Shown piece after piece: positions 1 through 9,329 of a DNA stretch of 64,000 nt (its first letter is position 1; each line of letters starts with the position of its first letter). The position numbers were made by a program, and so were the translations under genes. The notes beneath the pieces are model-generated. The model was not told the origin of the DNA, did no database searches, and was given only the letters and a program-made list of their open reading frames with translations. The stretch spans positions 496,001 to 560,000 of the forward strand of contig NZ_JBAOJI010000002.1 in NCBI RefSeq assembly GCF_037080055.1, given 5' to 3'. Source of the DNA: Halovenus sp037080055 (GTDB lineage: Archaea > Halobacteriota > Halobacteria > Halobacteriales > Haloarculaceae).

Positions 1-63
1 CGGTACTTCGATCTCATCTGGGAACACGAAAGCGTTCCAGCGGGCGAGATTGCTGGCCTGTAG
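1..63 (+). CDS. 3' end of an unidentified gene (partial)
   Basis: Frame 1 is open from the first base and ends at TAG (61-63). It gives a 20-residue acidic tail ending in AGEIAGL. It converges with the epimerase gene ending at 86, so it is the tail of a plus-strand gene lying outside the window. It is too short to assign a family. Confidence 0.5.
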   Translation, partial: RYFDLIWEHESVPAGEIAGL

Positions 64-85
64 TCTGGATGTTCCTGCGTCGTTC

Positions 86-1072
86 TTACCCGCCGCTACG
101 CGCCCGGATAAGCTCTCGAATCGTTTCTTCGACGGTGTGTGCCGGTTCCCAGCCTAACTCCGATCTGGTTCTGCTGGTGTCGACAGTAAACTGGTCGACA
201 AGTGTCTCTCCACTCCGGGGGTTTTCGACGAGGCTAACGTCGGTGTCGATACTTGCCTCCTCGCTGGCAATTGTCTGGACGAGTTCTGCGACGGTCTGCA
301 CGCTTGGATCTTCTTCGCTAGCGATTTCGTACGCTCGTGCTCCTGTCTCTCCCTGATTGCGTTGCTTGATCAACTGTTCGGCGCTTCTGATGTATGCGTC
401 TGCAACATCCTTCACGTGGATGTAGTTCCGCGACTGGGTGCCGGGTTCGTACACAGTCAGCGGTTCGTCAGAGAAGACTCGATCAATAAAGAAGTTGATG
501 ACTGTCCCTTTGGTCACTCGCTGGCCCTCGACTGTGTGTTCGCCGTAGAGATTCGAGATGAGGAATAGATGTGCTGGGAACGAATCCTCAGCGTATGTTC
601 GAATCGATTGTTCGCTGAGGAGTTTCGTTCGCCCGTACCAGTTCATCGGATCCCGTGGGAGATCGACGGTGATCGGAAACTCAGCCGGATCTCCCAACAC
701 GGCCATGCTGAACGGGAACGCGAGCGCTGCTCCAGTCTTTCGGCAGAACCAAGCCACGTTCTCTGTTCCCTGGACGTTGACTTCGTAGGCGAGATCCGGT
801 TGTTGCTCACAGTCGTCGACGCCGCTGATTGCAGCTAAGTGCATAACGATATCTGCGCCGTCGAGGGTCTGTTCTAATCTCTCCCGGTTGCGGATGTCGA
901 CGTGCTGGACAGTCACATCTCCGATCTCTCGAATTGTTCCAAGATAGAAGTTGTCGAGTGCGATAATCTCCCACTCTGGATGCTCCTGTTGGATCTTGTG
1001 GACGACACGACTGCCGATGTAGCCTGCAGCACCTGTGACTGCGACCGTCGGTGGTGAGTCTTCTGTGGTCAT
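86..1072 (-). CDS. NAD-dependent epimerase/dehydratase (extended SDR)
   Basis: A 328-residue cytosolic enzyme expected to modify a nucleotide sugar for surface glycan synthesis. The Rossmann NAD motif GAAGYIGS is at residues 14-21. An HLAAISG segment and the catalytic YGRTK (YxxxK) follow, with a C-terminal substrate loop of the SRNYIHVKDVADA type. The expected Ser/Thr-Val-Tyr-Gly element reads FSMAVLG, so the usual central Tyr is changed. The start at 1072 was chosen because its ATG overlaps the TGA of the upstream gene (1069-1072) and the extra upstream residues are basic, unlike a haloarchaeal protein. It is the third gene of a minus-strand set. The substrate is not determinable; UDP-glucose epimerase, UXS or dTDP-sugar dehydratase activities are all possible. 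Confidence 0.85.
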   Translation of the reverse strand: MTTEDSPPTVAVTGAAGYIGSRVVHKIQQEHPEWEIIALDNFYLGTIREIGDVTVQHVDIRNRERLEQTLDGADIVMHLAAISGVDDCEQQPDLAYEVNVQGTENVAWFCRKTGAALAFPFSMAVLGDPAEFPITVDLPRDPMNWYGRTKLLSEQSIRTYAEDSFPAHLFLISNLYGEHTVEGQRVTKGTVINFFIDRVFSDEPLTVYEPGTQSRNYIHVKDVADAYIRSAEQLIKQRNQGETGARAYEIASEEDPSVQTVAELVQTIASEEASIDTDVSLVENPRSGETLVDQFTVDTSRTRSELGWEPAHTVEETIRELIRARSGG

Positions 1073-2031
1073 GTGTTCTCTGTGAGATCTCCGCTGGTAA
1101 ATGCTGTTGCAAGTTCTCGGACACCCTCGCGGAGCGTATACTCTGGTTCGTAGCCAGTCGTTTCGACGCGGTCGAAATTGACGTGATAGGATGGCCCGGG
1201 ATGTTCGTCTTCGAGATACGTGATGTCGACACCAGTGCCCACCTCGTCGTGGACGATCTCGGCGATTTCGCTGATTCGGTAGTTTTCGCTGTTCGCGCCG
1301 ACGTTGTAGATCGACTCGGGCCACGATTCTGGCTCGAGTGTCGCCTGGGTAAACGCGCGCGCTGCGTCCTCGACATGCATGAACGGCCGCCAGTTTGATC
1401 CGTCGCCATAGACGGTCAACGGCCGGTTCGTGAGTGCGCGAAACACGAACGTGTTCACAACGAGATTGAACCGGATGCCTCGGGCGTATCCGTAATTCGT
1501 GCTGAGTCGCAGCGCTGTGGCGTTGCCGTCGAACTCAGCGAGCAACTCTTCGGACTGAAGTTTCGATTCAGCATAGGGATTGATCGGATGCGGTTCTGTT
1601 GTCTCGTCGACGTTCTCGTGCGGCGCCCGGCCGTAATTATTGCAGGACGATGCAAAGGTCACCGTCTCGACGCCGAGTTTCTCGGCCGCATTCAGGACGT
1701 TTCTCGTCCCCTCAAGATTGACGGCGAACGTTTCCTCGCGACGGTCGTGTGTGCTCGCAGCACCCGTGATCGCAGCAAGGTGGATCACCGAATCGACACC
1801 ACGCATCGCGCTCTCGACTTCACCGTAGTTTCGCACATCTCCTTGCCTGAACTCCAGTCCATTGCCGACATCCGCATCCATGAGATTCGCCGGTGAGCCA
1901 CCAGTCAGCGAATCGAACACGACGACGCTTTGAGTCTCCTCAGCGTCCTGCAGTTGCGGCACGAGCGCGCTCCCGATGTACCCACAGCCACCTGTGACCA
2001 GGACGTTTCGGTCGTCCATTGTTGTTGCCAT
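1069..2031 (-). CDS. NAD-dependent epimerase/dehydratase (extended SDR)
   Basis: A 320-residue extended short-chain dehydrogenase of nucleotide-sugar metabolism. GGCGYIGS near residues 14-21 binds NAD, HLAAITGA follows, then an ASSCNNYG active-site strand and the YAESK catalytic Tyr/Lys. The C-terminal loop NWRPFMHVEDAARA is typical of 4-epimerase-like SDRs. It is the middle gene of three consecutive SDR genes, with a 4-bp overlap downstream and a 4-nt gap upstream, so the set is probably one operon. A second in-frame ATG four codons in could be the true start. The substrate cannot be read from the sequence. Confidence 0.86.
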   Translation of the reverse strand: MATTMDDRNVLVTGGCGYIGSALVPQLQDAEETQSVVVFDSLTGGSPANLMDADVGNGLEFRQGDVRNYGEVESAMRGVDSVIHLAAITGAASTHDRREETFAVNLEGTRNVLNAAEKLGVETVTFASSCNNYGRAPHENVDETTEPHPINPYAESKLQSEELLAEFDGNATALRLSTNYGYARGIRFNLVVNTFVFRALTNRPLTVYGDGSNWRPFMHVEDAARAFTQATLEPESWPESIYNVGANSENYRISEIAEIVHDEVGTGVDITYLEDEHPGPSYHVNFDRVETTGYEPEYTLREGVRELATAFTSGDLTENT

Positions 2032-2035
2032 GGGG

Positions 2036-3205
2036 TTAATCTTCGAGGACGCCCGGAAGGAAGCGATCCTCGTGGGCCTTTACGCGGCTCTCGTACCGGA
2101 GCAACGTCTCGAAGATATCTGAGACAGCATTCTCAAAGGACTGTGACTGGCCGCCGATCAACTCGGCGTAACGGTCGTTTTCGATCTCCATTTTGTGTTC
2201 CTCGTCTTCGTCTCGGGGGTTCTCGAAGTGTTCGACCGCCACATCAAGGTCGTGTGCGTCACCGACATTAGCGATCGTGTTTGCGATCTCGACGATGCTG
2301 ATCGCGCGAGTGACCTGATTGTAGACGACGTGGTCGTCGGGGCGCTCGTCGGGATCCGTGAGTGCGAGTTGTGCGAGGCCTTCGACGGCATCTTCGAGCG
2401 AGACGAACGGTTTGCGCTGTTCGCCCTTGCCGTAGACCGTCACGGGGTAGCCCGCGACTGCCTGCGCGCAGAATCGGTGTGTGACCGTTCCGAAGTAGTA
2501 ATCGAAGTCGAAGCGAGTGTTCAGGCGCTCGTCTGCGCGCGTTTCCTCGGTTTCCGTACCATAGACGATTGCCGTCCGCACGTCGCTGATCGGGATGTCG
2601 AACTGCTGGTTGGCCAGTCGCATGTTCGCCGCATCGTGGCTTTTCGTGAGGTGATACCACGACCCCGCCATCGCCGGGAACGGCACCTCGTCGCGCTCGC
2701 CGTCGTTCTCCATCGTCGCGCCGCCCTCTGGAATGGGGAACTCCGGCGCGCCGTAGACGCCCGTCGTTGTGGTTTCGACGAAGTGGGTATCGTTCAGGTC
2801 GTTTTCGTGGAGGCCAAAGAGGAGGTTCCGTGTCGCCTGGAGGTTGTTGTGCTGGGTGTAATTCGCCCGCTCGCCGTTGATCTGTGAGTACGGCGCAGAG
2901 GGCTGGGCCGCCGTGTGGATGACTGTGTCGGGTTCGTGGACCTGTAGGAGTTTGTCCACCTCGGCGCGGTCGGTGAGGTCTGCCTCGACGAACGAGAGAT
3001 TATTAAGATCGTGGACCTCTTCGGCGGCTTCGAGGCGGTCGTCGATGTCTGCGATTGGCGTTGCACTGACGCTGCCGACTTCTTCGACCCACTCGCGGCG
3101 CGCGAAGTTGTCGACGAGGACGACGCGGTCGTTGGTTCGTGTGGCGATTCTAAGTGCGGTCGGCCACCCGAGGTAGCCGTCGCCGCCTGTGACGAGGATG
3201 CTCAT
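2036..3205 (-). CDS. UDP-sulfoquinovose synthase-like (SQD1/SqdB/Agl3 family)
   Basis: 389 residues. The family makes UDP-sulfoquinovose from UDP-glucose and sulfite. The match to SQD1 runs through the whole protein: GGDGYLGW at residues 7-14, the TPIAD-DDR segment, QPSAPYSQI, the N(N)LQATRNLLF helix, a TTTTGVYG strand, the catalytic YHLTKSHD, then VYGTETEE and a RFDFDYYFGTVTHRF block, and a C-terminal NPRDEDEEH. These are SQD1 signatures not shared with ordinary 4-epimerases. In archaea this family (Agl3 in Sulfolobus) supplies sulfoquinovose for S-layer N-glycans, which fits the glycan genes in this window. Sulfolipid head-group synthesis is the alternative. It is the first gene of the three-SDR operon. 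Confidence 0.85.
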   Translation of the reverse strand: MSILVTGGDGYLGWPTALRIATRTNDRVVLVDNFARREWVEEVGSVSATPIADIDDRLEAAEEVHDLNNLSFVEADLTDRAEVDKLLQVHEPDTVIHTAAQPSAPYSQINGERANYTQHNNLQATRNLLFGLHENDLNDTHFVETTTTGVYGAPEFPIPEGGATMENDGERDEVPFPAMAGSWYHLTKSHDAANMRLANQQFDIPISDVRTAIVYGTETEETRADERLNTRFDFDYYFGTVTHRFCAQAVAGYPVTVYGKGEQRKPFVSLEDAVEGLAQLALTDPDERPDDHVVYNQVTRAISIVEIANTIANVGDAHDLDVAVEHFENPRDEDEEHKMEIENDRYAELIGGQSQSFENAVSDIFETLLRYESRVKAHEDRFLPGVLED

Positions 3206-3279
3206 GGTTACTCAGAATGTGAGTAAGCACATAGGTCTTTTTGTGTAGTCTGGCTGTGGTGACCTTCGACTGTGTCCCG

Positions 3280-4728
3280 TTACTCTATTGCTTTCAGATT
3301 GTGCTGTACATCGAGCCAGTCGATGACGGCAGCAGTGGGTTCGATTGCGCTCGCGATTTGGCTCGCAGATTTGTACGCCATCGGTGCCTCATCGAGCACC
3401 GATTCGTCGATTGATTCGGAGTAGATGCCATCCATCGCTTCCTCGAACTCTCCGACAGAAATTGTCTCCGCGGCTTCACGACGGCTCATCGTCCGGCCAG
3501 CGCCGTGTGGCGCGGTCCGGTTGTACGACTCGCTGCCCTTCCCGCGTGCGAGGACCGAGCCATCGGCCATGTTGAACGGGATTACGAGTCGCTGGTTGTC
3601 TCGTGCTGGCGTTGCGCCTTTTCTGATCGTCAAATCGCGAAAGTCGATGTAGTTGTGGATCGACTGGAACCGTTCGCGGAGCTCGATATCGAGTGCTGCA
3701 CAGATTGCGTCGCTCATCAACTCGCGGTTCCAACGGGCGTACTGCTGGGCAAACAGCATATCCACGTAGTAGCCGTGTGCCTCACGACCCTCCAGCCAGT
3801 CTAAATCGGTGTTGCGATCCTCGATTGTTTTGCGTGGCCGAGAGAGTGCCTGAAAGACCTCGTCGACTTCCGCTTCGTCGAAGTCGGTCCGAATTGCGTC
3901 TTTCCGGAGGTGGGATTCACCTTTGCCGCCGGTCACCCACGCGAACAACTCCTCGTCGCTGACGGTCGTCGGATCGAACTTGAGATAGTCGTGATACTCC
4001 GTGGGAAGGGACTGCCGGATCGCATCTGCCTCACGATATTCGGTGGCTTTGGCCTGCCAGTACTCGGCGACGGATTTGCCGAGATACCGCGAGCCACTGT
4101 GGATGATCAGCCAGTAGGTGCCCTGATCGCGGGCCTGTGCGAACTCGACGAAGTGGTTGCCGCCACCCAAGGTCCCCGCGCTCTTGATGATGTGGCCCAT
4201 CCCCTGACGCTGCTCGGCGAGGACGCGTCGGCAGAGTGATTTGAAATACGCGCCGTCGTAGCCGTCGAACTCGAAGTCTATTGGGTTGATCGACTGGCCA
4301 AACCGCTCACGATAGGCCGTCTCGAACTGCTCGAAGACGGTGTTTGCTCGCTCGAAGGGAAACTCGTTGACGAGGTGTGGTGCGTCATCGTACGCGTGAG
4401 TCTGCTGGCCCATCGGCACGGCAGTACGGACTCGCTGCTCGCGGGTCGTGTGGTCGAGCGGGAGGCTGTCTCCGAGATTGGTTGCGGCCATGCCACAGCC
4501 AACGTCGACGCCGACGATGTTTGGGACGACCCGGTCCGGCAGCGGCATGGTGAACCCGACCGGCGCGCCCGCGCCGACGTGTGCATCCGGCATCGCTCTG
4601 ACCGGTTCTGTAAAGGCTGGATGGTCGATCAGCGTCTGGATCTGTTCGAGACAGTTCTCCTCGATGAGCGACTCGTCGTCGACCATCACTCGGGCGTCGG
4701 TGTATTCGCCGGTCAGTTCGATGGGCAT
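3280..4728 (-). CDS. rtcB: RtcB-family RNA ligase (paralogue type)
   Basis: About 482 residues. The family joins RNA 2',3'-cyclic-phosphate or 3'-phosphate ends to 5'-OH ends using GTP and Mn2+. Seen here: PDAH (47-50), the metal-binding DVGCGM (75-80), GGGNHF (188-193), HSGSR (210-214), an HNYIDF block, an RKGA block, and APHGAGR, which holds the catalytic His that is guanylylated. The start at 4728 (MPIELTGEY) is preferred over an in-frame start 23 codons upstream because the extension is basic and Cys/His-rich. It is longer than PrfH-linked short forms and somewhat different from the canonical tRNA-splicing RtcB, and no archease gene is adjacent. It may therefore be a second, repair- or stress-related copy. 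The gene at 4807-5211 lies just upstream on the same strand. Confidence 0.88.
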   Translation of the reverse strand: MPIELTGEYTDARVMVDDESLIEENCLEQIQTLIDHPAFTEPVRAMPDAHVGAGAPVGFTMPLPDRVVPNIVGVDVGCGMAATNLGDSLPLDHTTREQRVRTAVPMGQQTHAYDDAPHLVNEFPFERANTVFEQFETAYRERFGQSINPIDFEFDGYDGAYFKSLCRRVLAEQRQGMGHIIKSAGTLGGGNHFVEFAQARDQGTYWLIIHSGSRYLGKSVAEYWQAKATEYREADAIRQSLPTEYHDYLKFDPTTVSDEELFAWVTGGKGESHLRKDAIRTDFDEAEVDEVFQALSRPRKTIEDRNTDLDWLEGREAHGYYVDMLFAQQYARWNRELMSDAICAALDIELRERFQSIHNYIDFRDLTIRKGATPARDNQRLVIPFNMADGSVLARGKGSESYNRTAPHGAGRTMSRREAAETISVGEFEEAMDGIYSESIDESVLDEAPMAYKSASQIASAIEPTAAVIDWLDVQHNLKAIE

Positions 4729-4806
4729 CGGTTCGTCTTTCGATTGATGGGAGCGAGGTTTGAGTCTGGTGCTGGTGTGATGGCATTTGCCACACACCTA
4801 TACAGA

Positions 4807-5211
4807 TCATTTTATGCGCTCGAATCCTTCGAGTTTGCCGTGGGTGAACGTCACCTGATATCTCACAACCGGATCCACGCTCTCGAATGAGTGCGTGATC
4901 TGGAAGCGACCGTGATACGAATCTCGTTCGGTCCAGCCGTCATGAACGCGCTCCATCATGCCCACGTAATAACGGAAATCGTCTTCGTCAACATCCTCGT
5001 TGTCAGCGTATGGTCGCTCCTCTGGTGGAACGGATTTTCCATGCCACTCTTTTTTGAGCAACTGGCCGTCTGCGGTGATCCGAAATGTGGACATACTGGG
5101 GCGGTCGATACCTTTGGTTTGCCAGCTCACCGCGTCCGGTGGCTCGACCCCGTCCGGATAGTTTGGCAGGTGTACATCATCGTACAATTCGACAGTATCA
5201 ATTACTCCCAT
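4807..5211 (-). CDS. small unknown protein upstream of rtcB
   Basis: A 134-residue acidic protein not recognised. It has no membrane segment and no cysteine motif; a WQTKGIDRPSMSTFRI stretch and several aromatic beta-like segments suggest a small beta-rich fold. The ATG at 5211 is chosen because a strong GAGGTGAT Shine-Dalgarno sequence lies about 8 bases upstream. The gap to the rtcB start is 78 bp on the same strand, so co-transcription is plausible. A role with RtcB (substrate handling or regulation) is only inferred from position. Confidence 0.7.
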   Translation of the reverse strand: MGVIDTVELYDDVHLPNYPDGVEPPDAVSWQTKGIDRPSMSTFRITADGQLLKKEWHGKSVPPEERPYADNEDVDEDDFRYYVGMMERVHDGWTERDSYHGRFQITHSFESVDPVVRYQVTFTHGKLEGFERIK

Positions 5212-6791
5212 GAATATCACCTCGTGCAGAGTAACCACATTGGCCGGACGCTTCGGCCAAGAGTGATAGTGCACTGTTCCTGTGGGTGTGTATTAAGATT
5301 ATTTGACGTGTGTTCTATTTTGACATGGACGGAACGACCACTGTGCAGGACAGTAAGACACTGAACCAAACTCACTGTGAGGCAGTATCGACACCTGCGT
5401 TCTTTATAACCCCTGCTTGGAATTTTCGCTACCCGAAATGAACAGTGTCAAGCTAGGGTGGCACATTACGTTTGGTACAACTCACACTCTTTTAGCTCTG
5501 TCATACTGGTAATCCAAGTGCTGTCTCTCGATTATTGGTTTGAATACTCACCCAATTCTCATCCGCAAATATAGAAATGAATATGGAAAATAGGTGTGTT
5601 CTCGGGGGGGTATCACTAATGAAAGAACGGACTGTGTCGAATGGCGACGGGGCTTGAGAGTGAATAAAATGCGATCAGAAATAGGAGATGAGATCCTACT
5701 CTGTCTGGGATGTCTAGACGTCACTGAATACTGACGGTAAGGAGATGCCGATGGGCACCCTCCAAATCATTGGGAAAACAGACAACGTTTCTCGTGGACT
5801 ACACGACACTTCTGAAGAAGATGGCCTTTCTTGTCTCTCTGATCTCCCTTGGGGTGTTTCGCTAAGGCAATGGGTATCAGCGATCAAGGGGTACCCAAGT
5901 CTGACGGTGTCTACTCCTCGTCTCTATCCGGTGTAATCTTCTACCCTCGAAACGCGTCGATGTGGCTCGGTCCCTTCGCATTTACAAGGTGTAGACAGCA
6001 CTTACGGACTACTGCGGAGTACACAATTATTCTCCAGCACTGGGCGTAATAGATACGTGGAACAGTCAGCGATCACAGTTGTGGCACGACCACCCTGACA
6101 AGATGATCTGGCTGTCCATCACGGAACCGCCTGCGCCGATTTTCTTGCCCGGCGATCTTATTGGTCGACCTCACGATCCACAACTATTGGTCGGACAATT
6201 CGGTGTTTTTGTCAACCCCGATACCAACCGATATATTTGCAAACCAGTGTGTCTAAGTTGGTTGTCCACAGATAGACCTTCGCTCAGGGACGTGACTGCT
6301 GACCCCGACAGCACACGCTGACCACTCAGAAACTACCTTACTTCTGACATAGATCTCTTGACCCAAACAGCATTCCCAGAGCGAACAGACGCTCGGACTG
6401 GGCGGACAATCCCTGCGGGATTTTCAGAAAACACACCCATTTACACATCCATATTTCTCTCCTTGCGGACGATAATCAGCTGTGTTTTTTGCTGTGTTTG
6501 CCGGCGTTGTCTGGTGGTTCTTCCGATGATATTCTCTCATTTTGGAGTGTGTCCGTTGCAGTTGAAATGGGGGATCTCCGGGTAACACCCACAATGGTCT
6601 CAGTGAGTGGTTCCTGAGCCAGTACTGCAAATTTTGTTTTTTATATACTTATCAAATCTCGTATGGTGGCTTGTCTCGATGTCCCCCCCATCCAGACTGA
6701 GGTCGTGTCGAGTTCCCACTCAGACTCTGTGGTCATCGGGCCAACGAGAGTGACTGTCACAAGCGCGTGCTCACAGATGGTCTGAGTAGAG
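5212..6791. other. gene-poor interval
   Basis: About 1.6 kb, lower in GC than the flanks, with short ORFs on both strands (for example 5745-5936, 6079-6321, 6358-6585) that lack family motifs, haloarchaeal acidic bias or good start signals. I see no tRNA, CRISPR or clear insertion-sequence end. It may be the left edge of the plasmid-like region that follows. Confidence 0.5.
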
Positions 6792-9329
6792 TTACTGTGG
6801 CGGTGTCTCAGGGAGTTCTGGCTCCGGAAGTTGTTTGCGGAGTTGGTTGAGAGTGAAGATTCCGGTTATGCCCGGCGTATCGATACCAGAGATCTCTTCG
6901 ATACGGGAACTCTCGCTGTATGCATCGATCCGGGGTTTACCTAACTCTGCAGGTGGGTCCGCTAACGGTGTCAACACTGCATCGTGCCCGCGGCTTGAGG
7001 AGCCGACAACCCACAACGCCTCGTCTGGCTCGACTGTTGCAATCTGGTCGTAATCGCGCACTGGTGGTTCGTTGCCGTCGTTGTGGTCGAGTTCAGCTTC
7101 GCCGATCAGCCGGACTGTCCCATCGTCATCACGACCAACGAGATCGAATCGTGTTCCGCCATCGAGATCGAACTGGCGATGATGTTCGCTCAGTTCGTAG
7201 TACGAGTCGACCTTGGTGACCGGTGAGTCGGGGTCGTCCCGATACTCTTGGACGACATAGCGACGTAGTGCTTCGATCATCGCCTTGTGGAGCATTGTCT
7301 CCGTTGTATCACCGCGGTTGTGTCCCACCTCGATGCCTTGCCGATGTGAGCGGTTCAGTAGGTCTCGGCCCTGTTCTGTGACCCGGTAATATGAGTACCG
7401 GTGGAGTTTGTTGTTCGTAACCAGTCCCTCCTCTTGGAGTTTGCTGAGTCCTGCTGAGTCGATGCCGAACCGCTTGAGAACCGTGTGAGGGCTATCGTGG
7501 ACAATGTCGAATTCGAGCGGCGCGTACCGGTTCTGTGCCATATTGTACAGAACCTGTAGGCCACAGAGCAAGCGGGGCGAAACTGGAGCCGCTTCGATTT
7601 CCGGTTCTGTCAGCGTCAGGCGAACGTGGACCGGTGGAATGGCATCTCTGTGAAGTTCGTTGAGGGAGCCGTGACAGGCGACGGTTTCGAGGAGTCCTCT
7701 GAGTGTTGCCGGGCGGTCTGCCCCGCAAGTCGCACAGGTGATCGCATTTGCTGCCGATTCGTACAGTGCCCTCCCTGGTAGTGACTCGAGCCACGGCAGC
7801 GTTGTGATTGCCTGTGTTCGTCGATATTGCGAGAGGTTTCCGACAGACTGTTCGGCTGGCTCCGTGACTGTCGTTGAGACACGACCAGCCCGCTGTGTTG
7901 AACCAGTCAGCGAAATCCCGTGTTCCGCTTCCGTTTGCCGTTTGCACGCCTCCAGTGCTTCCTGAAATTCGGAGCGCTCGTCGTCTGTGAGCGGGGCCGG
8001 TCCGTCTGGATGACCCGGCGGGAGCGGTGGCTCCTCTACTACGAATGACTGGACAGATCCGTACCCTCGGCTTCCGGCCGGTTGAAAGAACCATTTGTTT
8101 GCCGCCAGGTTGCTTACTCGATTTTGTACCTCACCGGAACTCATATGCGACCCGGACAAGCGGTTGACCAACATCTCATCACCACGGACTGCGCCCGTCA
8201 GCACCGTTTCACAGTTGTTCAAGACCTCGCTGTAGATGTCGACCTCTGCAGTTGCTTGGGTTTTGCCATCGCTGTCGAGTTGTTTTGGATACTGCAGCAT
8301 CGGGACCGTGCCGACGTTGAATTCCCGCCCCATCGTCAGCAGCTTCTTTAGCGGGGCATCGACGCGGAGGTTTGCAACCTCGTCCACGAAGAGAAGCACG
8401 TATGGTGGATCGTTTTGTCGTGCTGTTTGGCGTTGGCGTGTAAGGCTCCGATAGAGTTCTTCCAACAGAACGTTGGCCAGAACTCGCTTCGTGTGTGTGG
8501 CGGCCCAGCCGAGGTCAATCAGAATCAGAACATCTTCGTTCAACCACTTGTCGAAGCGAAATGCCTCTGTTTGATCGGCCGGAACGTGTGAGAACAGCGT
8601 CGACAATCGCTCGTTCGCGTAAACCTTTTCAACTCGCGTGAGTGCGCCGTCAAAGACGTTCTCGTTGTTGTGTTGTGTTCCGACTAAGAGGTTATCCAGC
8701 AACTGGTCGGTCTCTGGGTCTGCCACCTCGGGCACTGTCTCGTGTTTGTAGAGTTCGTAGATGGCTGTCTGAAGGTCGCCGATCGTGAACGCGTCGCTCC
8801 CGTGGTGAGAATCGAACAGCGCTCGCATCAGATGTTTGATCACGTCCTGTGAGCGGACCGTCTCGAAGCCCTGTGGGATCAGGTGGTCGATCAACTGTAC
8901 AAAGTGCTCGCTGAGATCCGCGATGGCCTGATTTCGTAGCTTCTCCCCATCGAGCATTGGTCGAATATCGAACATCGACAGCGCTGGGAGATACTGGTTA
9001 CAATCAAAATACAGGACGTCCTCAAGTGAGCTGGTCTGAGCGTAGTGTGTCCGTGCAACCTCGCGTATCCACCCGCTCTTTTTTGGGTCGATCACGATTG
9101 TCGGCCCGTCAGTCACGGGATGCGCGGTGCTGATCGCCTTCGTTGCTGTCGTCGTTTTTCCACTGCCCGTCCGGCCGGTAATCAGCGTGTGTAGATTCCA
9201 GACGGAGGGGGGAATTCCAACCTCCTCGCCGTTGGTACATCCGAGCGTCATGATATTCGGTCGTGGCATGGTTGTCGTCTCCGTTGTCTTAGCGGGCTTG
9301 TCAGGCGTTGCTGTCGTGATGGTCGTCAT
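6792..9329 (-). CDS. HerA/TraG/VirB4-like conjugation-type ATPase
   Basis: About 845 residues. A P-loop motor of the FtsK/HerA/TraG group, likely a DNA-translocation or coupling ATPase of a mobile element. Walker A TGRTGSGKTT lies at about residues 51-60. A hydrophobic Walker B reads VLLFVDEVANL near 290-300, followed by a LTMGREFNVGTVPMLQYP sensor-like segment typical of HerA/TraG proteins. The C-terminal half has a CATC-type cysteine cluster and a winged-helix-like region (around VLKRFGIDSAGLSKLQ), then an endonuclease-like tail (FDLVGRDDDGTVRLIGEAE) resembling PD-(D/E)XK folds. The start at 9329 has a GGAG 11 bases upstream and overlaps the previous gene by 29 bp. Other in-frame starts lie at 9368 and 9269. 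It is cotranscribed with the membrane protein gene upstream. Confidence 0.8.
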   Translation of the reverse strand: MTTITTATPDKPAKTTETTTMPRPNIMTLGCTNGEEVGIPPSVWNLHTLITGRTGSGKTTTATKAISTAHPVTDGPTIVIDPKKSGWIREVARTHYAQTSSLEDVLYFDCNQYLPALSMFDIRPMLDGEKLRNQAIADLSEHFVQLIDHLIPQGFETVRSQDVIKHLMRALFDSHHGSDAFTIGDLQTAIYELYKHETVPEVADPETDQLLDNLLVGTQHNNENVFDGALTRVEKVYANERLSTLFSHVPADQTEAFRFDKWLNEDVLILIDLGWAATHTKRVLANVLLEELYRSLTRQRQTARQNDPPYVLLFVDEVANLRVDAPLKKLLTMGREFNVGTVPMLQYPKQLDSDGKTQATAEVDIYSEVLNNCETVLTGAVRGDEMLVNRLSGSHMSSGEVQNRVSNLAANKWFFQPAGSRGYGSVQSFVVEEPPLPPGHPDGPAPLTDDERSEFQEALEACKRQTEAEHGISLTGSTQRAGRVSTTVTEPAEQSVGNLSQYRRTQAITTLPWLESLPGRALYESAANAITCATCGADRPATLRGLLETVACHGSLNELHRDAIPPVHVRLTLTEPEIEAAPVSPRLLCGLQVLYNMAQNRYAPLEFDIVHDSPHTVLKRFGIDSAGLSKLQEEGLVTNNKLHRYSYYRVTEQGRDLLNRSHRQGIEVGHNRGDTTETMLHKAMIEALRRYVVQEYRDDPDSPVTKVDSYYELSEHHRQFDLDGGTRFDLVGRDDDGTVRLIGEAELDHNDGNEPPVRDYDQIATVEPDEALWVVGSSSRGHDAVLTPLADPPAELGKPRIDAYSESSRIEEISGIDTPGITGIFTLNQLRKQLPEPELPETPPQ

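Noticed and set aside
2195..2887. 230-codon plus-strand ORF
   Set aside because: It is antisense to the SQD1-like gene, which is supported through its full length.
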